This document shows, one piece after another, positions 22,639-33,739 of a stretch of DNA of 64,000 bases. The notes beneath the pieces are model-generated. The model did no database searches. It worked only from the letters and a program-made list of their open reading frames with translations, and was not told the DNA's origin. The position numbers were made by a program, and so were the translations under genes. Positions within the stretch are counted from its first letter, which is position 1, and every line of letters begins with the position of its first letter. The stretch is from Cyathus striatus. Lineage: Eukaryota > Basidiomycota > Agaricomycetes > Agaricales > Nidulariaceae. The stretch lies in assembly GCA_025738555.1 (NCBI GenBank), contig JAOVFP010000005.1, positions 930,001-994,000 of the forward strand. The letters run 5' to 3'.

Positions 22639-22757
22639 GTCTCGGCTACGGTCTATCCATCCGTTTGCGGCGATTCGTCATAAAAAGGACTTCCCAGGGT
22701 TGTGCTGGGAAGTCCTTTTTTATGACGAATCGCCGCAAACGGATGGGTAGCCGAGAC
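22639..22757. mobile_element. 119-bp near-perfect palindromic MITE
   Basis: The two arms are inverted copies meeting at a five-base loop (TTGTG), so a single strand would fold into one long hairpin. Ends GTCTCGGCTAC are shared with the 1-kb element at 12099-13099. TA flanks both sides (22637-22638, 22758-22759). The left arm has six extra bases (GGTCTA) after the first 11 bases. It lies only 6 bp beyond the target duplication of the Mutator-like element. Confidence 0.85.
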
Positions 22758-22959
22758 TAATGCAACACAGGCAGGCTTGAGCCCCTTGACGACCCTGAAT
22801 CGGAAAAATTCGCTTCCTTATATGGTACCGACCCGTCACCGAGATATAGCACAGCATTACAGACTCTACCTAATCGTTTCAATCCCAATCGCACGATACA
22901 AACAGGGTATAACGGTAAGGGTAGGCGTCTTAATCCTGCTTGCCAGCCCACTCAAAAAC

Positions 22960-24244
22960 ATGCCCCCTCCCGTCTTTCTCTTGGGACTCATCGCCGATAT
23001 TCTACGTATAATATCATACACCATCAAACCATCCTGCTACCAGTGGCTCTTCCTCTCCGCTATCTTAGCCTTCTCGCTATACCACTTCACCCAATTCGTT
23101 CCCGCAATATCCCCGGATGACATTCGTGCTGAGAATGGTTTTGGGTGTCTTGCCTGCTTCCGGGTACTCGGCAGTATACAGTGCATTCTCCTCCTCAATG
23201 TCCAAAAAGACCTACGACGCAAGAAAGACGAGAAAAGTGGAACAACCATCTCGGATGCCTGCTTGAAAGAGCGTTTGAAATGGGGCCTAGATCTCTTCTT
23301 CAGCATACGTGGCGTTGGATGGAAGCATGAACCTACGTCTCGCCTACGGTGGATCCCATCGCAAGTATCAGCTTCCAAATTTAAATTCATTGTGCATCAG
23401 CTTTGGCGTATTGCAATCTTCGCCTTTTTAATTGAAATACTCAAATTGCACTCGGCGTTAAACCCATATCTACACCGCGGTGGGCCATCATTCTATGAGG
23501 CTACTTGGGGGTTGCGTATGACAATCCTGCCCACTCAACTTGTTACATATGTGGGTTTGAGCCTGGTGCAGGCAATTCTTAGCATCGTATTCGTTGTCCT
23601 TGGGGTCAGCAACCCGTTCGAATGGCCTACTCTCTACGGAAGTTGGAAGGATGCATATACAGTTCGTCGGTTTTGGGGGTGAGCACGATTTAATTTATTA
23701 TACTGAGGTAAAGACGTTGAATTGTACTTTCAGACGTTCATGGCACCAGATGTTTAGACATGTAAGATATCGTATGGTACACAACAGTTTTACTCACAAA
23801 ACTGTCTTACAGATGTTCCAAACATACGGCCAATTCGTATCTGGAGTGCTCTTGGGTCTTCCTTCGGACAGTTCAGTAGCCACTTACGTTGAACTCTATA
23901 CCGCATTTATCTTGTCCGGAATCATACACGCTGTGGGAGACTACAGATCCTTCGGCTCACTGCACCAAGGCGGCTCCATACGATTTTTCTTCCTTCAGGC
24001 GATTATAATTACAGTTGAAGACGGAGTTTGTTGGATTGCAAAATGTCTTGGAGTTCGGAGGACAGCATGGTGGTTGCAGTATTTGGGCTATGCTTGGGTA
24101 ACGTTTTGGTTCACTTGGACGTTACCTATCTGGATGGAACCGCTAGTGCGTATAGGATTCGCGGAGTTCTTGCCAGAGCAAATCAATCTTATGGGACCGT
24201 ATAATTATCTGACGGACATATTTATCAGCATTATTCCACTGTAA
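22960..24244 (+). CDS. Wax-synthase-domain (MBOAT-like) acyltransferase, 392 aa
   Basis: Three exons (22960-23678, 23734-23761, 23813-24244) with canonical introns and intact phase. The protein is a multi-pass membrane protein starting MPPPVFLLGLIADIL. Family landmarks: WGLRMTILPTQ, the pair SVRRFWG/RSWHQMFR (here YTVRRFWG then RSWHQMFRH across the first intron), and FILSGIIHAVGD, which carries the conserved His thought to be catalytic in MBOAT enzymes. The length (392) is normal for fungal wax-synthase-domain proteins, which transfer acyl groups to alcohols or terpenoid cores in the ER membrane. The substrate cannot be told. The frame is open upstream to 22777 with another ATG at 22821, but the ATG at 22960 gives the usual N-terminus. 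Confidence 0.88.
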
Positions 24245-24768
24245 ATTGATATGTTAATTAATATCAATGTCTGCGATTCGTTACACATCCTCTGTATACG
24301 CTGTGTACCTGGAGGCTAATATAGTACTCAATACAGATGCATGGAAATAATTCAGAGCTCGCTGAAGTTGCATTGAGTGAAGCGCAAAGAGAAGTTTGCT
24401 TTCCCTCTCAAATACATACTGCAACAGGAGCTGGTCTCCTCTCTCAACGCGACGATAGAAGGGCCAAAATTTGCAGGCAACTTTTACGGGTAAATTAATC
24501 AATGTTCCCATGTCGAGCATGCCCTCCAGCGCTCTGTTGTCGCTCTTCGTCTCTATTTTGCAATCTGTACGACAGAGGGATAATCATAAGTTCCCCCTAA
24601 TAGAGGCGGAGGGCGTGTTGAGCAGTGGACCAGCGGTGGTAGGGTGGGGAAATTTACGGATCACAAACACCCCACTACAGTTAAATGCACCTACCATCTA
24701 TATACCCTCTTAGCAATAATTTTCCCAGTACTTCCATCTTCCCACATGTCTTACTTGTAATAGGGGAA
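24245..24768. other. Intergenic downstream of the wax-synthase gene
   Basis: No gene recognised; short chance ORFs on both strands only. Confidence 0.4.
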
Positions 24769-24886
24769 CCAATTGACCCTCTGGATGTAATTTGGCGATT
24801 ACCACTCTGGCCTCAATGAGACCTGCCTTGCGCGCGGAATCTCCAGTCTCAACATCAATACGAGGCGCTTCACTAGTCGCCTGAGT
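24769..24886 (-). pseudogene. Relic exon related to the 86-aa secreted protein
   Basis: On the minus strand the order EAPRIDVETG, then AGLIEARVVIAK and PEG matches the second exon of the gene at 11454-11769 (EAPRNDVETG, AGFIEARVAIAK, PED). The middle block (RLPSIHEVLNPQQ in the intact copy) is deleted and no signal-peptide exon is visible. It lies downstream of, and convergent with, a membrane-protein gene, as the intact copy does. Confidence 0.6.
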
Positions 24887-24894
24887 CCACTAAG

Positions 24895-26520
24895 CTATAA
24901 CGATGTGCTACATTATAATACAATGTTTTGGTCTTGATTTATTTACATCGACGTTGAAGGAACATGTCCTATAAAAATAAAACTGTGGAGTCCACTGGAA
25001 TAAAATTTTACTCCAAAAGGACAAAAAGCTTTTAATCCAGATACGAAGGGTCAGGCCTCGAGTCGAACGAGAACCTCACGTGAATGCACTGGCGCAAGCA
25101 CCTGTGCCTTCAGACTGATACCTAACATACCACATATGCTTTATTCGAGCATCTCCGAGGACTGTTGTACGAGAAAAAGTTACAAGTGCATAGATACGGC
25201 GTACAACTGGTCCGACCTCGAGTCGAACGAGAACCTCACATCCCAATAACTCGTGAACGCAGTACTGCCACGCCATCAGGCCGATATCAAATATAGCACA
25301 TCTGATTTATTTAAGTACCACGTAAAAAAGGTACAGATGTCTTATAGTATCTATTAAGCTCCTGTGCAATTAGGCTGTTTTAAAAGCAAGCTTAAAAAAT
25401 AATTCATTTGATATCGTACCATTGGTCTGATTTTGAGTTGAACGAGGACCGAGTCACGCTGAAATAACTCATGAACGTTAACAATTGAACGTACTGTTCC
25501 ATCAGGCCGATATTAAATACAACACATTTACTTTATTTAAATAATTCTGAGGGTTGTGTTATATGACTAAAAAGCATTTTGGGTCGAAAGAGCACTGAGT
25601 GTCAGTTAGACAAGCCCCACTGGCCACAGCTTAATAATATGGGAATAGTGGTATGTAAGCTGTTGTGCAATCAGGCCATTTAGAAATTTTATAGTGTTCG
25701 ACATAACTTTGACAGCTATAGTTACATTTTTTGGACTATTCATATCTTCTATGTTTCTATTTCTTCGCATGCACATTAGTCAAAAAAACTAACAATTCTA
25801 CGCAAATGACGTGATAATCTGACATGCACTGGTTGTACGGGGGGTACAACATATAAGTAGCTCATGAGTATACTACTACGTGTGCTATAAGATCTTCATG
25901 GTATTCATCGCAGTTGTTAGATTTAGGTAGCTGTGTGAAATTTAAACTCGAAAAATTCTGAAAAATACGATTCAACGTGAGAACCTGTCCATGGAAGGAG
26001 TAAAGTCAACATTGACCTTACGATATTTGATATCAGTTAACGGAAACCGCTTGACTATCAGATCCTTCATGTGCAGATTTGATGTTATAAGTACCGTGTA
26101 ATGATTTTTTATTAGTCTAATCCCGAATTGTACTGGAACCTACCTAAGAACGTATGCATTTTAGAGCAACTAATATGAAAATAAATAGTGGAAAATGCCA
26201 ATAAATTCACATTGCTATCGCTCTCCGACGAGTCACCGGTACTGAGGAGGAACTCGGAACACATGAGCGCCTGACCTGAGCGCTTGAATACGTGGGAACG
26301 AAGTGCGTCGTTCCAAGTTTTCAACGCGACGCGCGTCCGTCGTCAGCACGTTCCGCACACCACATTCGCTCTCGAGTCTCGACCACCATGTTCTCACTCT
26401 AGATACCCTACTACACAGCATCTCAAAGCATCCGCTATAGTCCCATTTTGATTGAAATTCCTATGGAGTTCATCGCTATGGATGACATCACCACTCGCTC
26501 CCATGGAGTAGTGAGTATCT
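24895..26520. repeat. Large direct duplication, copy A
   Basis: About 1.6 kb that recurs, diverged, at 26990-28794 plus 30585-30735. Its first half is built of degenerate tandem units of roughly 150-215 bp starting near 25050, 25208 and 25424. Each unit has CCTCGAGTCGAACGAGAACC, then AACTCATGAACG, then CCATCAGGCCGATAT, then CTTTATTTAA. The end of the unit contains a short ORF start MEFIAMDDITTRSHGV (26464), also present in copy B (30674). Confidence 0.7.
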
Positions 26521-26619
26521 ACTTATATTGAATGTAAGTCTCGCAGTCCTGCTTCATAATCTTCAACAAACTTTACACTTTACATATAGCCATATTACAT
26601 ATAACTACTTTCTTCCAAC

Positions 26620-26856
26620 ATGGTATCCATACAACTTCCAGCTCGCGATCCCAAAGCGCCAGCTACGCATTCTCCACTCGAAGAATCGATTCCTGTCAAA
26701 GAGACGATCACGAAAAAGGAGCCACACTCGTCTACCTCCCAGTTCACCGAAACATCCAACGAATCGTCCACTTCGTCTACTCATACACCGTACCCTACCA
26801 CTTCGCAATCCAACAACACTAACCCGTTCCGCACTACCCCTTCATCTGCGGGTTAA
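26620..26856 (+). CDS. Small Ser/Thr/Pro-rich ORF of unknown function, 78 aa
   Basis: Open frame starting MVSIQLPARDPKAPATH, with many Ser/Thr, a charged block KETITKKEP and the end NPFRTTPSSAG. Codons are C-rich compared with the flanks, which hints at coding, but there is no signal peptide, domain or CaaX end. It follows the MEFIAMDD ORF start at 26464 at a distance that allows an intron, but I could not join the two in frame. It could be a small gene, a first exon, or chance. Confidence 0.3.
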   Translation: MVSIQLPARDPKAPATHSPLEESIPVKETITKKEPHSSTSQFTETSNESSTSSTHTPYPTTSQSNNTNPFRTTPSSAG

Positions 26857-26989
26857 TATACAACACACTTCACTCAGTGGAGTTGACATCGGAAGTAATG
26901 ATTATATAGTTTAACTCTCAGAATCCATCCCAAATAGACATCTCAAAGCACCCATCATGGGCCAACCCTGACACTTACATGTTCTACAT

Positions 26990-29900
26990 GGTATACCCAA
27001 CTATATCGATGTGCTATTAGAACATTGTAATGCATTGTTCCAGTCTTGATTTAATTTCATCAACATGAAGGAACATGTCTTATACAACAATAATCCAAAG
27101 TCCACAAGAATAAAATTTAACTCAGACTCCCGCCGAAGGCCCAAAGTTGAAAAGGACAAAAACATTTACTACAAATATGCCTCGGAAGGTCAGGCCTCGA
27201 GTCAAACGAGAACCTCACATTGTGAATGTACTGGCACCTGTGCCATCAGACTGATACATAACATACCACATATGCTTTATTCGAGCATTTTCGAGGACTG
27301 CTGTACGAGAAAAGTTACGAGTGTCGGATATAACTGGTCTGACCTCCAGTCGAACGAGGACCTCGCATGAAAATAACTCATGAACGCGGTCACGTACTGC
27401 GCCATCAGGCCGATATCAAATATGGCACATGTGCTTTATTTAAGTTCAAGTACGTCTGAGGAATCAGTTGTACGACAAAAGGTTACATAGTATCTAAGCT
27501 CCTATGGAATTAGGCTGTTTTAATAGTACTAAGTAGCAAGCAGCTTGAAAGTTCAAAATACCATCCTTTTGCTATCGATCTAATGGTCAGATCTTGAGTT
27601 GAACAACTCATGAACATTGAACGTACCGTTCCATCAAGCTGATACTGAATACAACATATTGCTTTATTTAAATAAATATGAGGGAACTGTTATATGATAA
27701 AGAGCAATCTTGGCGATGTTCGGATGGCAAGCACAACAGGTCTGACCTCGAGTTGAACGAGAACCTCACATGCAAATAACTCATGAACGCGGTCATAGGT
27801 TGCTTTAAAGGCATGCTTCAACAAAATAAACTTCATTTACTATTACTACATTGGTCCGATCTCGATTTGAACGAGGGCCGAGTCACGCTGAAATAACTCG
27901 TGAACTGAACGTAGTACTACGTACTGTTCCATCAGACCGATATCGAATACAACACATCATCTTTATTTAAATAACTCTAAGGGCTCTATTATATGATAAA
28001 AAGCTAGTATCAAAGTGCACTAATACACAAGCTCCACTGGCCACAGCTTATTATGAGAATAGTGTCGTGTAAGCTGTTGTGCAATCAGGCCGTTTATAAA
28101 CTTTATAATGTTCGACTTATCGTTGACAGCTATTGTAGTACAATTTCTGGACCATTCATATCTTCTATGTTTCTACAGTATATCTGTTCGCGTGCACATT
28201 GGTCGAAAAACTGACGACGTTACGCAATGATAATCATCTGACATGCACTGGTTATATGGGGGGTACAACACGTAACTAGCTCATGAGCATGCTACTACGT
28301 GTGCTATCAGATCGTCATGGCACCCATCCCAGTTATTAGATTTATGTAGCTGTGTGAAATTTTAACACGGAAAAATTCTGAAAAATACGTGATAACCCGT
28401 CCATGGAACATACTTAGAAGGAGTAAAGTCAACATTGACCTCCGGACATTCGAGATCAGTTAACGGAAACCGCTTGACTATCGGACCCTTTCATGTGCAG
28501 ATTTGATGTTAGCTATAAGTACCATGTAATGATTTTTTATTAATCTAATTTCAAATTGTATTGGAACCTAGCTAATAACGTATGCATTTTAGAGCAACGA
28601 TGAAAATAACAGTGGAGAATGCCAATAAAGTTACATTTTATCGCTCTCTGACGAGTTGCCTGTGCCTGAGCGTCTGAACTGAGCTTGAGCCTTGAATCCG
28701 TGGGAACTCCAACGAAGCGCGTCGTTCAAAATTTCAACGTTTCAACGCGTTCGTCATCGGCACATTCCGCAACCCAGGTCCCAGGCTCGCTCTTATGGAA
28801 AGTCTAACGACCACGCTCAAACGCATCAATTATAATTGAGCTCCGGTGTCCGGCACCGCGGCTCCTCGGTTAGATCTTACAATCTCTGTTTCAGAATTTT
28901 ACTTAAGCAATATTGGGTGCTTACTAAGCATGGTCGTCCGGTACGGCGGCAACTATGTGTGCTCAAGCAACTATTTGGTTCTTTACAGTAACGTAGAGCA
29001 GGCAAAGTGCCTATGCTGCGAATCGCAAATTATTTGATATCTCAAGTTCAAGACCGTGTTACGTTATCGGCTAGATCACATTCACATGACGCATCCATAT
29101 GCGTTCCACTCGCGTTCTCCACCTAATCCCTCCTCCCTGCTCACTTGCTCCAATCTTTCCTCAGATTATACTTCTTCACTCACTGTCTCGACACAATGCC
29201 CATCCACTGTGACATTCTTATCTCTCAAAATAACTATGACATCGGCATCGGATCAAGACCCTGAGTTTGACAAGAAAACTCTTATCTCGTCGCAAACTCT
29301 TCAATTATTCAGTCTTTCAATTTTTCTTACTCAATTTTTCCATTCACTAGTAATGTTTTAATCTACTCTTTTTATATTATTTTTCATTCCTTTGTCAAAT
29401 GTATACAGCCTTACTACTTTTAAATTCATTTGTTTTTCAAGTATTTAAACCCCTGTACATACTTTATAGACAGCCTAAGCAAGTTTACATCGTCTCCCAT
29501 CGTAATTCTAAGTTAATACGTACTCTCAATACAATCGTTGTCAGCTTACTCGACATTATGCTTTCTTCATCTTTTTTCATGCTGGGACTTCGTTTTGAAG
29601 TTCTTTCTTTCTCGTTATGTTGCAAATTATCATTTTTTCAAATTCTAACTTCGTTCCTCTCACCTTAGGACACCCCGTCGGACAGATGTCTCAACCACTC
29701 ACAATATTTGACTTTGTTAGTTACACCCCAACCGACTAGTCACCTGTTAAGTAAATAGAATAATATACCAATATACCTATAAGTATATGCTTGGATATAG
29801 GTATTTGTGCAATAGATGAAAACCCCTGGAGTAGGTAATCAAAGTACAAGGTATACCTCGATAAGTATATCTTAAATACGAAAACTTACTTTAGCGTTGA

Positions 29901-30735
29901 AAACAAGTTGAGATGTACAGACTATAGTACGGTACACCTATTATAAAAGTACTATACAACATGAGTCCAAGAGTACGCTACTTTTAGAGTCAGAATGGAG
30001 TATGCAAACGATAAGTTATAAAATAATTACCTGAATGTCAATTGTATATATATGTCAAAGGTGGCTTACTGAGGCGAATTTGTAGTCAATTTGGATGTGC
30101 AAAAGTGATCGTACGCTCCCTCATCTTCAACAAATGTAGGGACCATTCTACCAGTGTGAATTTGGGAAAGTTCAACATAACACAGACTGTATTAAGTCAG
30201 GCAACAATTCATTATTAAAACCTCCCATGTGCATCATGTACATTGTAATATGAGCCATCCTCTGCTTGTATCGACATAAATTATTTCAACTCGAGACAAG
30301 CCAAAGGACTTGTAACAAGTATTCGGCTCACTTAATATGAGTTCTGCTTCGTTACTTATATCAGAGCTAATACTGTATAGGCATGTTATTATATTTTACT
30401 GTAACGAACCAAGTAATTAGTTACTGCCGTACCGGACGACCACGCTTCAATGAGTAAGCGCTTAATCTCGTTTAAGTGAAATTCTGAAACAGAGATTGTA
30501 ATATCTAACCGATAAGCCGTGGTGCCGGACACCGGAGCTCAATTATAATTGATGCGTTTGAGCGTGGTCGTTAGACTTTCCATACGCTCTCGACCACCAT
30601 GTTCTCACTCTAATCCCGTACTACACAGCATCTCACACCATCCGCAATACTTCTATTTAGATTGAAATTCCTATGGAGTTCATCGCTATGGATGACATCA
30701 CCACTCGCTTCCATGGAGTAGCTCCTCCAGCACTT
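26990..30735. repeat. Large direct duplication, copy B, split by a long-TIR element
   Basis: Runs 26990-28794 and resumes 30585-30735; the break is the element at 28795-30584. Internal tandem units start near 27188, 27336, 27585, 27738 and 27858, so this copy has more units than copy A. The resumed part matches copy A at 26370-26520 (GACCACCATGTTCTCACTCT and MEFIAMDDITTR). Confidence 0.7.
28795..30584. mobile_element. Foldback element with ~155-bp TIRs, 1790 bp
   Basis: The left end begins TATGGAAAGTCTAACGACC and its complement closes the element at 30584; arms extend to about 28950 and 30425. CGCTCT flanks both sides (28789-28794 and 30585-30590); the uninterrupted copy A has this hexamer once, which supports a 6-bp target duplication. 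The interior has no transposase. Around 29300-29720 it holds a T/C-rich stretch ending CACCTTAGGACACC, similar to one at 45780-46080. Confidence 0.75.
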
Positions 30736-30849
30736 CAACCTGTGAGCTGCAACTCCCCAGAAGTGGTAGCAGACCTGTTTCTTGTATGATAGGCAGGGAA
30801 CAGGCTGTTTGCATTATTGCTGCTATCTGCATGGTTGCTGCAGAAGGTA

Positions 30850-31150
30850 TATTCCCCTCTGATGCGAACAAGCAGCTGGGATGGTGGACTGCGACAGACT
30901 ACTATTCAGCTGCAATACCATACCAGCAGTGTGGGAGGGGAGTTTTGTTGTTCTGTGGAGGAGGGCTGGAGTACATTGGAGGGGAAGGTTGATGGAGCTG
31001 CCCCTTTGAATCAGTTGTTATAACTGAGGCCACAGATGACTGTTCAGCCTCAATACCAGTGGAGCAGGAGGGGAGAGGGGGGTTTTGTCATTCTGCGAAG
31101 GAGGGCTGGAGTGCATTAGAGGGGAAGATTGGTGGAACTGCCCCTTTTGA
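30850..31150. repeat. Two tandem ~135-bp units
   Basis: The block GGAGGGCTGGAGT[A/G]CATT followed by GAGGGGAAG and TGCCCCTTTTGAAT-like text occurs at 30911-31011 and again at 31046-31150. The ORFs over it (30786-31023) read low-complexity Gly/Trp text and are not accepted. Confidence 0.55.
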
Positions 31151-32131
31151 ATATCTCATCTTGCACCCTCATCCATGTTCCCTTTGCTTTCAACAACTCC
31201 ACTACCTTCAATAGCACCCTCATCCTCACCTCAGTGGTGTCACCAGCACCACTATTACCACCATTGACAACAACACATCATGAATACTTCCTCCAGCACC
31301 CCCATTCGAATACAATGGCTTTGATGGAAGGACAGAGGTGTGTTAGCATGCTGTTGTTGGGTTTTTTAGTTCGTTGTTTGCACATGAAAGACTGAGGATT
31401 CCTCCATGACTTCCAATATATCTCATATGCCTTGTCATTGCTACACTTCTGGCTCTAAATTCCCCCTGTTCTAAGGGTGTCCTACTGGTCTTGAGGGATA
31501 GATGCCTTCCTCATCTTCACCTGCACTCCACCCTTCCTCTCGCAGGCTGCATTTGGGTAATGGCTAGCTGTGCTATTTATCTTTGATCAGTGTACTAGCA
31601 TCTACGCACACATACTTTGTTTTTTCTCTTGTACAAGTATTGTAGTAGTTAGGGATTAGCTCACAGCTGATCAATTGGAAAATTCATCATATTTCAAAAC
31701 ATTTTTCAGCTTTGGCTCAGCTTGTAATTTAGTTCCCTATCTTATAAACCATTTTATTTTTACTATAATAGTAAGCATACAATTTGCAGGTCACAAGGGA
31801 ATTTGGAGAAAACAAATTCCCTTGTGACTTATGAGCTCAAGTCCAGTTGAGTCCTCACAGTGAATGCAGAATGTTTGCCCAGGTGAAAGTTCTAGTTGAT
31901 GCCAAGAAGTACATTCTTTTACTCCTATGGTTTAGCCCACTGAAAGAATCTGCAATATGAAATTCTTGGCAAAAATTATATTTATTTTGAAAACTGAGTC
32001 ACATTAAGATAGACATCAATAACTAAGAATAAAACTTTTAATACAAGATCTACAGCAAGAAATATCACAAGAATGACAAAGATGGCATATGAATGTACCA
32101 TAACACCATATGAATGTTCAGACACTAACAC
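31151..32131. other. Non-coding, start of the CpG-poor transposon region
   Basis: No gene. A perfect 16-bp inverted repeat (GTCACAAGGGAATTTG at 31790-31805 and its complement at 31813-31828) with a 7-nt loop lies here. Confidence 0.5.
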
Positions 32132-32389
32132 TTAATGACAAAGACATTTGGATGATCTTAATGTTTGTGTAACACAAGCATCATCTCTGGAAGTGTCAAT
32201 GGAGCACTTACTACCATTCAAGTTTGGCAAGCTGTCATGATAAGGGTTTATCATGTACTCCAAACATCTCATTACATCTGTGACTGCTTTCCTCCACTCC
32301 AATGACTTAGATGACCACCATTTTAAGCTGATTAGAATGGTTACCATCCCACTAGGTCTGCCCTTGTGAAGATTGTGAAGCAGTTGCAT
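32132..32389 (-). pseudogene. Fragment of an agaric repeat-associated protein
   Basis: Minus-strand ORF with HKGRPSGMVTILISLKWW, then SLEWRKAVTDVMRCLEYM. This hydrophobic stretch, double Trp and following helix recall the C-terminus of the agaric repeat-associated protein family seen at 33740-36526. It may be that gene's last exon or a separate copy. Function unknown. Confidence 0.35.
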
Positions 32390-33739
32390 ATCTTTACTAC
32401 CACTTTCAATTGGGAGTGGAAGACAAGTAGTACTTGATGTACATTGAAAAGGGGTACTTGTGTTCTAGTAGTGAAATTGGCTCTATGTTTGCGACTTATT
32501 TCACTATAAAATTCACAAGACTCTTTAAGTGCGAGTTGTGGGAAAGGTGGGTGTTCCTTCTTATTGTCTTATGCAAGTTTAAATCGTTTGAAAAGCCATT
32601 GAATCGAAATGCAATAGAATTTTATTGTATAATTCAAGTAATACACCTTTGTACTACTTCAAACTTTGTAGAAGTGACTTAACAACCCTTTGCTAGTACA
32701 ACTTCTTAGAAAACCGAAACAAGAGCAACCTTTTACTCTTATGGAACCACTTTATTGAAATAACTAAGTCCTAGGCCCTCTCTGGAGTCTCAGAACTTCA
32801 ATTCTTTCCAAAATGCGAACCAAAACAACTATATTCTTTGAAACAAATAAGACCTAAACCACTACCCAATACCTATTGTACCTGGGCAAGAAAGGTGCGA
32901 ATCTGCTTGCCTTTCTACCCTCTATAGTACCTACTTAAATATACAAAGCCCAGAACTATTATTATGATTTTCCCAGACATTGTATACTACATATATCTTC
33001 CTGAAACACTTCCCCTGTCCTTGTTTGTGTCTTTATTTAGCTATCATTTGACTATGAGTCACTCCGAGGCATTAGAATCCTCTAGAATGTTCAATTCCCA
33101 TGGTTTTCAGATGCTACAGTGTCTCATCATTGATCATTTTGGGTAGATCATCATAAAATTGTCATCTTTGATCTAATGTTTTGTTCTTATCTAGACCAGT
33201 GCCTCGGTGAGACCATGACCTATCATACTAGAATAGAATGTACTAAATTCTAGCTTCCGATCAAGACCAAAATCATCCTGATTGATGAAGAATTGACTAT
33301 TCTACATCACTTTTGAAATATTCATTAATTCATATTTATGTCATTGACTATTTGTTAGACTTCAATCCTGATGCCAAACAAACAACTTAGTGGTATCAAA
33401 GTGAAATTAAAACATATACAAGTCATGTGACTGGCAGAAAAGCGGTACCTTCAATATTTAATATCTTTTCCTACACACCAGGCTAATGGTAGGTTGGACA
33501 TAGAAGCACTTGTACTATATTTTATGATATGAACTGTTGAATATCAACCCAATTAAAAGGCCAATAAGTACAAGGCTTGCTATTTTGTAGCAGTCCATAG
33601 ATCTTTATTTATTATCTCGGGTTCATTAATGTGTACAGATTTAAAACTGTAAATGGTAGAAATGTGCAATTTTATGCCTAAATGCACAGGTGGCATCACA
33701 ATGTCTCCACTCTGGCTGCATGGAGTGCCACCACATTCA
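32390..33739. other. No gene recognised
   Basis: AT-rich, CpG-poor sequence with short ORFs only (such as 32434-32682 and 32964-33146), none with a domain. Confidence 0.4.

Noticed and set aside
22777..22959. Upstream extension of the wax-synthase frame
   Set aside because: The frame is open but the extra residues do not look like the family N-terminus; the ATG at 22960 fits better.
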